Below the pieces are notes generated by a model. The model searched no databases, was not told the DNA's origin, and saw only the letters and a program-made list of their open reading frames with translations. Shown in pieces: positions 1 through 5,971 of a stretch of DNA of 8,737 nucleotides. Numbering within the stretch: the stretch's first letter is position 1; the number at the start of each line of letters is the position of its first letter. The translations under genes were made by a program, and so were the position numbers. Source of the stretch: Sulfurospirillaceae bacterium (GTDB lineage Bacteria; Campylobacterota; Campylobacteria; Campylobacterales; Sulfurospirillaceae); contig JAQWCT010000104.1 of the NCBI GenBank assembly GCA_028705785.1, positions 1 to 8,737 of the forward strand, written 5' to 3'.

Positions 1-413
1 ACTTGTGGGCAATCAGTGCCGTACTAGGAATCGTCTTTTGTTTTGTTTTATTTTTTTATAAACAACTTTTAGCCATGAGTTTTGATGCCCAATTCGCTAA
101 ACTTCGGGGCTTAAATGTCAAATTTCTCTACTTTGCACTTGTTTTAATGATAGCCCTTGGTGTTGTCATCATCATTCGAGCTGTAGGACTTATCTTGGTC
201 ATCGCGCTTTTAACTATCCCCCCTTATATCGCGGAAAAATTCACCAACTCTTTGTCATGGATGATGGCACTTTCAGCTTTGCTATCTTCACTTTTTTGTC
301 TTAGCGGTCTTTATATTTCTTATATATTTAACCTTAGTAGTGGTGCGTGTATCATTCTTGTTGCAACCACTGCCTTTGCGCTTCAAATGATTATAGGAAA
401 GTTTCTTCGATAG
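1..413 (+). CDS. Metal ABC transporter permease, ABC-3 (ZnuB/MntB-like) family, C-terminal part only
   Basis: This is the membrane subunit of an ABC importer for divalent metal (zinc or manganese type), acting in the inner membrane. Only the last ~136 residues are present; the reading frame is open to the left edge (first whole codon at base 3), and a full family member is about 260-280 residues, so roughly half is missing. The visible part has about four hydrophobic segments. It shows the family pattern of an AxxxGLN cytoplasmic turn, then a long helix with VGLILVIALLTIPP, and a final pair of helices around LSSGACIILVATTAFAL. The conserved 'VGxxLVxALLxIPxxxA' stretch is the main reason for the call. 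Metal specificity cannot be read from the sequence. The ATPase and binding-protein genes would be expected upstream, off the contig. The stop codon (411-413) lies inside the 3' end of the convergent exporter gene. Confidence 0.85.
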   Translation, partial: LWAISAVLGIVFCFVLFFYKQLLAMSFDAQFAKLRGLNVKFLYFALVLMIALGVVIIIRAVGLILVIALLTIPPYIAEKFTNSLSWMMALSALLSSLFCLSGLYISYIFNLSSGACIILVATTAFALQMIIGKFLR

Positions 414-1305
414 CTTGTTTTCGATATTTAATAGCAAAGTAGGAACCAAGTTCCGCCATCAACATACCGCCTAAAATCAATACCGCCCCACACAGTTGAC
501 TCACACTTAAAAGTTCACCTGCAAAAAAGTAACCAAAAACACCTGCACTCACAGGTTCCATAGTAAAAATAATGGCTGTTTTAGTCGCTGTAGTAAATCG
601 TTGCATGGCCGTTTGAACCCAAAATGCAAAAATAGTGGCAAAAATAACGGTAATTACAATAGCATTGATAAAAGTTTCATTCATTTGTGGGGGGATAAGG
701 CTGTTGCCCATTAATGCGCCTCCTATCAATGAACACAAAGCCACTGTCAGAAATTGTATCGTTACTAGCAAAAATATATTGTACTTTTTAGAAAGTGTAT
801 CTGTAAAAACAATATGTAAGGCAAACATAATGGCACAAATAAAAGCATAAAATTCACCTAATGAAAAGCCAATCTCACTATTTGATGTTAAAAAATAAAG
901 TCCTATTGAAGCAATAACCGCCCCTAAAAGAGAAAAAACAGACGCCTTATGTTTAAAAATGAGATAAGACGCAAAAGGTACGACGATAACATTGAGTCCC
1001 GTGATAAATCCTACAGTGGAAGAATAAGTATATTTGAGTCCAAAAGTTTGAAAGGCATAGCCTAAGAACATAAAAAGTCCCAACAAACTTCCCGCTTTTA
1101 AGACCTCTTTATCTAAATATTTGATTTGTTTATAGGAAATAAGAGCCATTAAAATGCCTGCGCAAAAAAATCTCCAAAACAAAAAGGTATAAACAGGTGT
1201 TTCATCCACAGCATCTTGAACAATAAAAAAAGTACTTCCCCAAGCAATTGCAACCAAAAGCAATAAAAAATCTGCTCCTAGCTCTCTAAGTTTACTGTAT
1301 ATCAA
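391..1305 (-). CDS. DMT superfamily (EamA/RhaT-like) transporter, probable metabolite exporter
   Basis: This 304-residue, very hydrophobic protein has about ten predicted membrane helices in two repeated halves, the layout of EamA/DMT permeases. Typical motifs are AIAWGSTFFIVQDA in helix 1, FWRFFCAG in helix 2, GFITGLNVIVVPF in helix 4 and, in the second half, TAIIFTMEPVSAGVFGYFFAGE followed by GAVLILGGMLMAE. Family members move amino acids, nucleotides or other small metabolites; the substrate here cannot be inferred. The start is TTG at 1305: no in-frame ATG lies near the N-terminus, and an AAGGGA ribosome site (1313-1318) sits seven bases upstream of the TTG. A nearer-looking ATG at 1313 is out of frame and stops after three codons. 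The stop overlaps the convergent metal permease gene by 23 bp. The gene stands alone, divergent from the cytochrome gene. Confidence 0.9.
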   Translation of the reverse strand: MIYSKLRELGADFLLLLVAIAWGSTFFIVQDAVDETPVYTFLFWRFFCAGILMALISYKQIKYLDKEVLKAGSLLGLFMFLGYAFQTFGLKYTYSSTVGFITGLNVIVVPFASYLIFKHKASVFSLLGAVIASIGLYFLTSNSEIGFSLGEFYAFICAIMFALHIVFTDTLSKKYNIFLLVTIQFLTVALCSLIGGALMGNSLIPPQMNETFINAIVITVIFATIFAFWVQTAMQRFTTATKTAIIFTMEPVSAGVFGYFFAGELLSVSQLCGAVLILGGMLMAELGSYFAIKYRKQAIEETFL

Positions 1306-1333
1306 AATAACATCCCTTATCTTGTCTAATTTT

Positions 1334-1339
1334 ATTATA
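1334..1339 (-). promoter_or_regulatory. Probable -10 box for the DMT exporter gene
   Basis: A perfect TATAAT on the - strand lies 29 bases upstream of the TTG start, which would give a leader of about 20 bases carrying the AAGGGA ribosome site. There is no recognisable -35 box, which is usual for sigma-70 promoters in Campylobacterota. Called by consensus only. Confidence 0.55.
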
Positions 1340-1413
1340 AAGCTAGCATTTTAGCACAATGCTTTGTAAAATTATGAAAAGGAAAAAATTATTTATCTAT
1401 CCTTAGAATAAAA

Positions 1414-1422
1414 TGCTATAAT
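1414..1422 (+). promoter_or_regulatory. Extended -10 promoter of the cytochrome c gene pair
   Basis: TGCTATAAT is a perfect extended -10 element (TGn plus TATAAT) in strongly AT-rich DNA, 44 bases upstream of the cytochrome ATG. Transcription would start near 1429, leaving a leader of about 38 bases with AAAGG (1454-1458) as ribosome site. No clear -35 box, as expected in this phylum. Confidence 0.65.
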
Positions 1423-1466
1423 TTCATTTTAGTAAAATATTTTTATGCTAGATAAAGGTTTTAAAT

Positions 1467-1796
1467 ATGAAAAAGAAAATTCAAACAGCATTTTTAGTAA
1501 TGCTTCTTTCATCTACATCCGTATGTGCTCTAGCGGACAATTCATTTGCTAGGGGTGAGATTATATTTAAAAAGTGTGCTGGTTGTCATGGTCTTGACGG
1601 AAGAAATAAAGCTTTTGGTAAAAGCGGTGTTATTGCAGGACAAGATTCCGCTGATCTCATGGAAAGTTTAAACTTTTACAAAGAAAGTGAATTTAAGGGA
1701 CAAGGTTCTACTTTGGTCATGGCAAAACAATTGAAAACATTTAGCACCCAAGATCTCAATGATGTCGTTACTTATGTTTCAAAGTTACCAAAATAA
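1467..1796 (+). CDS. Periplasmic monohaem cytochrome c (class I, c553-like)
   Basis: This is a small electron carrier of the periplasm, 109 residues before processing. Residues 1-23 form a Sec signal peptide (KKK, hydrophobic core, cleavage expected after ALA at 23). The mature protein carries one haem-attachment motif, CAGCH, at 37-41, so H41 is one haem ligand. M85 in the 'LVMAKQL' segment is the likely second ligand. The end, 'FSTQDLNDVVTYVSKLP', is the usual C-terminal helix of class I cytochromes. Length and the 'KKCAGCHG...GKSGVIAGQ' pattern resemble the c553-type cytochromes of Campylobacter and Helicobacter; that likeness is from memory. It probably shuttles electrons between quinol-oxidising complexes and a terminal oxidase or reductase, but its partner is not visible. 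AAAGG lies eight bases before the ATG. The next gene follows after 21 bp and is probably co-transcribed. Confidence 0.92.
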   Translation: MKKKIQTAFLVMLLSSTSVCALADNSFARGEIIFKKCAGCHGLDGRNKAFGKSGVIAGQDSADLMESLNFYKESEFKGQGSTLVMAKQLKTFSTQDLNDVVTYVSKLPK

Positions 1797-1817
1797 ATTT
1801 CAAAGGTAAAATTATCA

Positions 1818-2141
1818 ATGAAAAGGCTTATTTATTTCATATCTTCTATATTATTTGGTCTTACTATTCTATCCACAAGCCTTCACGCAAGTACTGTGAA
1901 AGGAAAGATATTTTACTCACAAAATCTTAAAAATCTTTGCGGATATTCGGGAGAAGTTATGGGGAAAAAGTATACCGTGAACGAATGGAGAACGATATAC
2001 AACAGTAATAAACTCAATGAAGTCATTCAAGTTCTTTGCCATAAAGCTCCTTCTATTGACTCAGAAAAAGATATAACAAATCTCTATCATTTCTTAAGCT
2101 CTTTTGCGAGCGATAGTGGGAATGTTCCCTCTTGTAACTAA
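1818..2141 (+). CDS. Small secreted three-cysteine protein, cytochrome-associated, no haem motif
   Basis: Function unknown. The 107-residue product has a clear signal peptide (residues 1-24, cleavage after LHA), so it is exported to the periplasm. The mature part of ~83 residues begins VKGKIFYSQNLKNLC, which looks like the first helix of a small cytochrome c, but no CxxCH follows: the three cysteines (41, 74, 106) stand alone. Other notable pieces are YTVNEWRTIY (52-61), LCHKAP (73-78) and the tail ASDSGNVPSC (97-106). From memory, short epsilonproteobacterial proteins with an 'EW' motif and a 'DSG.VPSC' tail occur beside c-type cytochromes and are loosely annotated as cytochrome-related. An odd cysteine count leaves one free for a metal, a dimer or a thiol partner. 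It lies 21 bp after the cytochrome gene, with AAAGGT (1802-1807) upstream, so the two are probably one transcript. It may help fold, haem-load or bind that cytochrome (inference). Confidence 0.75.
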   Translation: MKRLIYFISSILFGLTILSTSLHASTVKGKIFYSQNLKNLCGYSGEVMGKKYTVNEWRTIYNSNKLNEVIQVLCHKAPSIDSEKDITNLYHFLSSFASDSGNVPSCN

Positions 2142-2150
2142 AAAATCATG

Positions 2151-2168
2151 AGGAGAATTTTATCTCCT
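2151..2168 (+). terminator. Weak hairpin after the cytochrome pair, possible terminator
   Basis: A six-base perfect inverted repeat (AGGAGA/TCTCCT) with a six-base loop starts ten bases after the stop codon. What follows is pyrimidine-rich (TGCCTCTTTATCTTAC) but is not a clean T run. It could be a weak terminator or attenuator between the cytochrome pair and the ABC operon. Such a short stem could also be chance. Confidence 0.35.
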
Positions 2169-2197
2169 TGCCTCTTTATCTTACTTTTATATTCAAC

Positions 2198-2206
2198 TGC
2201 TACAAT
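2198..2206 (+). promoter_or_regulatory. Probable extended -10 promoter of the amino-acid ABC operon
   Basis: TGCTACAAT matches an extended -10 with one mismatch in the hexamer, 31 bases before the ATPase start codon. The deduced leader of about 25 bases holds GAAAGG (2227-2232), a good ribosome site. No -35 box is evident. It shares the TGCTA core with the cytochrome promoter. Confidence 0.5.
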
Positions 2207-2237
2207 TATGGCTTATGTCGAATCTTGAAAGGTTTTA

Positions 2238-2978
2238 ATGGCTGAAACAATCGTTCGCATGGAAAATGTTGACAAATATTATGGCGATTTTCATGTGCTC
2301 AAAAATATTAATTTTACGGTAAGCGAAGGCGAAATCGTTGTTATCTGTGGTCCAAGTGGTAGTGGTAAATCAACACTCATTCGATGTATCAACAAACTTG
2401 AAGATATCGATAGTGGAGAAATTACCGTAGATGGATATAATCTATACGATAAAAAAGTAGATATCAATCAAGTTCGCGCAGAAACTGGTATGCTTTTCCA
2501 ACACTTTAATCTTTTTCCCCATCTTACCATCCTAGAAAACATCACCATTGCACAACGAAAAGTCAAAAACACTTCTAGGCACGATGCGAATGAAACAGCG
2601 CTAAAACTCCTTGAACGAGTAGGACTTGTCCACAAAGCAGAAGGTTATCCTAATGAACTTAGTGGTGGACAAAAGCAACGCGTTGCAATTGCTCGAACAC
2701 TTGCAATGAAGCCCAAAATCATCCTTTTTGACGAACCTACTTCCGCGCTTGACCCAGAAATGATTGGTGGCGTTTTAGATGTTATGCGTGAACTTGCCCA
2801 CGAAAATTTTACGATTGTTTGCGTGACACATGAAATGGGATTTGCCAAAGAAGTCAGTAATCGTGTTGTCTTTATGGATGAGGGAACCATCATTGAAGAA
2901 GCGTCCCCTGAAGAATTTTTTGCTCATCCAAAGACAGAACGCGCTCAGAAATTTTTACAAGAAGTATTAACACACTAA
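2238..2978 (+). CDS. Polar amino-acid ABC importer, ATP-binding subunit (GlnQ/HisP/PEB1C type)
   Basis: This is the cytoplasmic ATPase that drives the importer encoded by this operon. At 246 residues it has the usual family length and every expected motif: Walker A GPSGSGKST (38-46), Q-loop LFQHFNLFPHLT (86-97), ABC signature LSGGQKQR (141-148), Walker B IILFDEP (161-167) with catalytic E166, D-loop SALD (169-172), and the H-loop histidine H198 in VTHEMGFA. The Q-loop sequence and the 'HEMGFA' block are typical of the polar amino-acid subfamily rather than of lipid or metal importers. A GAAAGG ribosome site lies five bases before the ATG. The binding-protein gene follows after 22 bp. No frameshift or missing motif is seen, so it should be functional. 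Confidence 0.95.
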   Translation: MAETIVRMENVDKYYGDFHVLKNINFTVSEGEIVVICGPSGSGKSTLIRCINKLEDIDSGEITVDGYNLYDKKVDINQVRAETGMLFQHFNLFPHLTILENITIAQRKVKNTSRHDANETALKLLERVGLVHKAEGYPNELSGGQKQRVAIARTLAMKPKIILFDEPTSALDPEMIGGVLDVMRELAHENFTIVCVTHEMGFAKEVSNRVVFMDEGTIIEEASPEEFFAHPKTERAQKFLQEVLTH

Positions 2979-3000
2979 AAATCTTATAAGAGGAGTCGAA

Positions 3001-3801
3001 ATGAAGAAGTTTCTAGTCGCATTACTTGTAATGCTAGGTCTAAACCTTGTAGCTGATGATATCAAGCTATGGGAAAATTCAACTTTGAACAAAATCGTTC
3101 AAAAAGGCGTTTTAACAGTTGGTTTGGAGCCAGGTTATATGCCTTTTGAGATGAAAGATAAACAAGGTAATATCATCGGTTTTGATGTTGATATGGCAAA
3201 TGAGATGGCAAAAGCTATGGGCGTTAAACTTCAATTGGTTCCAACAGCTTGGGATGGTATCATCGCTGGTTTGATTACAGGCAAATATGATGTCATTATG
3301 TCTGGTATGACTATTACTCAAGAGAGAAATCTTAAAATCAATTTTGCTGAGCCTTATATCAGCGTTGGTCAAACAATTCTTGCTTCTAAAAAACACGCTG
3401 GTAAAAAGTGGAGTGATTTAGATAAACCTGAATACACTATCGTAACAAAAATTGGTGTTACTGGCGAAATTGCAACACGCAAAATGTTCAAAAAAGCCAA
3501 AATCAGAACTTTTGAAACAGAAGCTGACGCAGCACAAGAAGTACTTAATGGCAATGCAGATGGAATGGTTTATGACCAACCTTACAACGCTATCTTCTTT
3601 GCAGAAAAAGGTGCAGGAAAATTGGTACATATGAGCGAAGAATTAACTTATGAGCCATTGGGTTGGGCAATTAGAAAAGGCGATCCTGATTTCCTTAACT
3701 GGCTTAACAACTTCCTAAATCAATCAAAACATGATGGTTCATATCAAAAAATATATGACAGATGGTTCAATGATGCATCTTGGCAAAAAAAGGTAATGTA
3801 A
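3001..3801 (+). CDS. Periplasmic amino-acid-binding protein of the ABC importer (SBP family 3)
   Basis: This is the solute receptor of the operon's importer, 266 residues. A signal peptide (residues 1-18, cleavage expected after LVA) precedes DDIKLWENS; there is no lipobox cysteine, so it is a soluble periplasmic protein. Family 3 signatures are clear: GVLTVGLEPGYMPFEM (36-51), GFDVDMANEMAKAMG (60-74) and SGMTITQERNLKINFAEPY (101-119). R109 is in the place of the arginine that grips the ligand's carboxylate, and D192 in MVYDQPYN fits the residue that binds the alpha-amino group. An alpha-amino acid is therefore very likely; which one cannot be told (glutamine, aspartate/glutamate and cysteine are all possible in related proteins). 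It has the best ribosome site of the operon, AGGAG (2991-2995), as expected for a subunit made in excess. A small palindrome, CTTATAAG, lies just before it (2983-2990). Confidence 0.94.
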   Translation: MKKFLVALLVMLGLNLVADDIKLWENSTLNKIVQKGVLTVGLEPGYMPFEMKDKQGNIIGFDVDMANEMAKAMGVKLQLVPTAWDGIIAGLITGKYDVIMSGMTITQERNLKINFAEPYISVGQTILASKKHAGKKWSDLDKPEYTIVTKIGVTGEIATRKMFKKAKIRTFETEADAAQEVLNGNADGMVYDQPYNAIFFAEKGAGKLVHMSEELTYEPLGWAIRKGDPDFLNWLNNFLNQSKHDGSYQKIYDRWFNDASWQKKVM

Positions 3802-3804
3802 ACA

Positions 3805-4770
3805 GTGGCAAAAGAGAAACAACACCTTTTGCAAAATAAAGCATTCGGTCACTTTGTGGCCGTTGCTTTTTATGTTGCCCTAGGATATCTACTTTTTGTA
3901 GCTGCTTCCAACATGAACTATATTTGGAAATGGACGAGCGTTCCCAAATACTTTGCATATGAGAAAACAGAGACTATTACAGCATCACTTGATGGTACCA
4001 TTAAAATTAATGACTTATCCATCACCATACAAGGCAGAGACGATAGTAAAGAAGTCACTATCGACAAAGGCTTCACCGTAAGTGTTAAAAATGGGGACAG
4101 TGTTTATGAAAATGACACCATCGCTACAAAAAGCTACCTGCAAATGGGTCCTTTGTTAGAGGGACTTATCGTCACCTTGCAAATATCTGGTATGGCAGCT
4201 ATTTTAGCCTTTTCAATTGGTGCTATTTTAGCACTTATGCGTATTTCTGATTATCAATTTTTAAAAGATATTGCCACTGTTTATATTGCTATTATTAGAG
4301 GCACACCTCTATTGGTACAAATTTTTATCTTTTATTTTATTATTGCGACTATTTTTGAACTCGAACGCTTTTTAGCAGGTGCTCTTTCTTTGGGTATCTT
4401 CTTTGGTGCTTATATTGCAGAGGTTTTAAGAGGTGCTATCCAATCCATCGATAAAGGGCAATACGAAGCTGCTAAATCTTTGGGAATGAATTATGTACAA
4501 ACCATGATTTATATTATCATGCCTCAAGCACTTAAGCGCGCACTTCCTACACTTGTAGGAGAGATGATTGCGCTTGTGAAAGACTCTTCTTTGGTTTCTG
4601 TTATTTCGATTACGGATTTGACTAAAGTCGGGCGAGAGATTGTTGCCAATACCTTTTCACCTTTTGAAACATGGCTGATTATCGCAGCTATGTATTTTGT
4701 GATTACTTTTGCACTCTCAGCATTTGGACATAACATCGAAACTAAAATGAAAAAACAAGGCGGTATGTAA
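3805..4770 (+). CDS. Amino-acid ABC importer permease with an extra N-terminal helix and periplasmic beta domain
   Basis: This is the membrane channel subunit of the importer, 321 residues, about 100 longer than the classic HisM/GlnP permease. The core (about residues 116-315) has five helices, the RGTPLLVQ motif (165-172) and the EAA coupling loop, QYEAAKSLGMN through PQALKRALPTL (219-250), which docks on the ATPase. Ahead of the core lie an extra membrane helix (about 14-36), a WKWTSVPKYF segment and a beta-rich stretch (about 55-110) containing LDGTIKI and FTVSVKNGDSVYENDTIA, which resembles a lipoyl-type barrel-sandwich hairpin without the modified lysine. Because the five-helix core normally starts outside, one added helix puts this domain in the periplasm. 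The start is GTG, three bases after the binding-protein stop, with AAGG upstream (3790-3793). With only one permease gene, the channel is probably a homodimer (inference). Confidence 0.92.
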   Translation: MAKEKQHLLQNKAFGHFVAVAFYVALGYLLFVAASNMNYIWKWTSVPKYFAYEKTETITASLDGTIKINDLSITIQGRDDSKEVTIDKGFTVSVKNGDSVYENDTIATKSYLQMGPLLEGLIVTLQISGMAAILAFSIGAILALMRISDYQFLKDIATVYIAIIRGTPLLVQIFIFYFIIATIFELERFLAGALSLGIFFGAYIAEVLRGAIQSIDKGQYEAAKSLGMNYVQTMIYIIMPQALKRALPTLVGEMIALVKDSSLVSVISITDLTKVGREIVANTFSPFETWLIIAAMYFVITFALSAFGHNIETKMKKQGGM

Positions 4771-4788
4771 GAAAACTTCTTACATACC
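4762..4788. terminator. Strong hairpin between convergent operons, likely bidirectional terminator
   Basis: A perfect 12-bp inverted repeat with a three-base AAC loop (stem arms 4762-4773 and 4777-4788). The permease stop codon (4768-4770) lies inside the left arm, and the PilZ gene stop (4791-4793) is just outside the right arm. Read on the - strand, the stem is followed after a few bases by a run of six T's (complement of the A run at 4750-4755), which fits intrinsic termination. On the + strand the T run is poor. Confidence 0.75.
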
Positions 4789-4790
4789 AT

Positions 4791-5945
4791 CTAAGCAATA
4801 TAATCTCTCAATTCATCCTGCAAATTTTCTAAAATATCTTTTTCTCTTTGATTAATATAAGTAGCGATTTTATCACACATCTCTTGTTGAGGAAAAATTC
4901 GCATACAATATCGATAAGAACCCTTATACTCTATGATATTTAGCACTTCTCCTGCGACTTCTATCTTCTCTTTGACATTGGTAGCAAGCACATCATTGAG
5001 TTCAAAATCTACAATAACCTTGGAACCTACGACTATGCCATTATTATCGCTACTCACAACACCTAGCCCATTCATAGAAAGATCATAGAGTCTTCCACTC
5101 GTTTGTTGTGCTCCATCTTGGCTCAAGTAAACCTTAGCGATAATATCTGGATGTACTCGGACAAATTCTCTTTGTAGTGCTGGCATATTGAGTAGATAAA
5201 TAAAATTATTAAGGGTAACTGTATTGGTTATAAAATCACTATACACAATATCTGCTTTGATATGTTTTCCAAAGTAATCATTTTTAATAATAAAAGCATT
5301 GCCATCAAGTTTCATAGCTATTTCTTGCAATTTTTCCATTGAAAAAGAGATGTTCTCACCCTCTATTTTCACGATATCTGCTTTATGACTGATGGGTACG
5401 CCTTGATAGAGATTGAGGAAGGTAACGGTTTGATTTTCTTCTTTGATTTTGCGAAATAGCTCGATAATCGTGTTATACGATGGAAGTATGACATCACTCG
5501 CGTCAGAATCAAATCGTAAAACTGAAGTGACATATTTTTTACTGATTTTTGTTTCTATGAGATTGATAAAACGATTAATACACAGTATTAAAATTTCAAT
5601 ATGAGGTTCAACTTTTTTACTTTTAGCAAAATCCATATATTTTTCTATGAGATAAAATAGACTTCTGTTGACAAGAAATCCAACCATAACACCATCTTGC
5701 TGCATTTTGACTAAAAGGTCTTCTTTAAATTCCGTAATATCAAAGTCGCATTTAAAGATATTTTTATAGATTGAGCTTGCCATTATTCTGACTTCACTTT
5801 TATCTATTGCACAGTCATAACTTCCACAAAGGGACACAAAATACTCTATAAAATGAAACTCAAACTCTTGCAGAAAAAGTGTTGCATTGGCAGAAAAATT
5901 ATCTTTATCACGCTGTGTGATGTCTGTTTTCATCTCTTTTTCCAT
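4791..5945 (-). CDS. PilZ-domain c-di-GMP receptor with YcgR-like middle domain and unknown helical N-terminus
   Basis: A cytoplasmic protein of 384 residues, likely an effector that senses cyclic di-GMP. The C-terminal PilZ domain (about 256-370) has both ligand motifs: RxxxR as REFVR (259-263), and DxSxxG as DLSMNG (288-293). A beta-rich domain before it (about 171-252; FLNLYQGVPIS, KADIVYSDF, VTLNNFIYLLN) resembles the YcgR-type N-terminal barrel that usually sits ahead of PilZ in this phylum. Residues 1-150 are mainly helical, with FLQEFEFHFIEYFVSL and CINRFINLIETKISKKYV, and I recognise no family there. No signal peptide or membrane helix is seen. Targets of such proteins include flagellar motors, pili and polysaccharide synthesis; none can be chosen here. 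The ATG at 5945 follows an AGAAGAGA stretch about ten bases away; a second ATG lies four codons on. The gene begins 26 bp after the kinase gene and is probably in the same transcript. Confidence 0.88.
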   Translation of the reverse strand: MEKEMKTDITQRDKDNFSANATLFLQEFEFHFIEYFVSLCGSYDCAIDKSEVRIMASSIYKNIFKCDFDITEFKEDLLVKMQQDGVMVGFLVNRSLFYLIEKYMDFAKSKKVEPHIEILILCINRFINLIETKISKKYVTSVLRFDSDASDVILPSYNTIIELFRKIKEENQTVTFLNLYQGVPISHKADIVKIEGENISFSMEKLQEIAMKLDGNAFIIKNDYFGKHIKADIVYSDFITNTVTLNNFIYLLNMPALQREFVRVHPDIIAKVYLSQDGAQQTSGRLYDLSMNGLGVVSSDNNGIVVGSKVIVDFELNDVLATNVKEKIEVAGEVLNIIEYKGSYRYCMRIFPQQEMCDKIATYINQREKDILENLQDELRDYIA

Positions 5946-5965
5946 AGTTGAATTGTCTCTTCTAA

Positions 5966-5971
5966 ATTATA
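5966..5971 (-). promoter_or_regulatory. Possible internal -10 box ahead of the PilZ gene
   Basis: TGATATAAT on the - strand is a perfect extended -10; its TGA is also the stop codon of the kinase gene. A start of transcription near 5958 would leave only about 13 bases before the PilZ ATG and would cut into its ribosome site. It is therefore either a promoter for a nearly leaderless message or simply chance in AT-rich DNA. Confidence 0.3.

Noticed and set aside
635..850. Open frame of 71 codons on the + strand
   Set aside because: It lies wholly inside the exporter gene on the other strand, has no ribosome site and its product has no domain-like pattern. It is a shadow frame.
1306..1466. A small RNA or riboswitch in the longest intergenic region
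   Set aside because: At 161 bp it is filled by two divergent promoters and leaders. I see no long stem or terminator other than short AT-rich repeats.
1818..2141. Reading the second small secreted protein as a c-type cytochrome
   Set aside because: There is no CxxCH motif; the only Cys-His pair (C74-H75) has no second cysteine at the right distance, so covalent haem attachment is not supported.
2645..2893. Open frame on the - strand inside the ABC ATPase gene
   Set aside because: It is antisense to the conserved signature, Walker B and H-loop coding region. Its product is low in recognisable structure and it has no promoter or ribosome site.
3112..3958. Several short open frames on both strands across the binding-protein gene
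   Set aside because: All overlap a well-supported family 3 binding protein or the start of the permease, and none has its own initiation signals.
4129..4138. A lipoyl or biotin attachment lysine in the permease's extra domain
   Set aside because: The hairpin resembles such domains in fold pattern, but there is no MKM or DKA-type modification site and the domain is predicted to be outside the cytoplasm.
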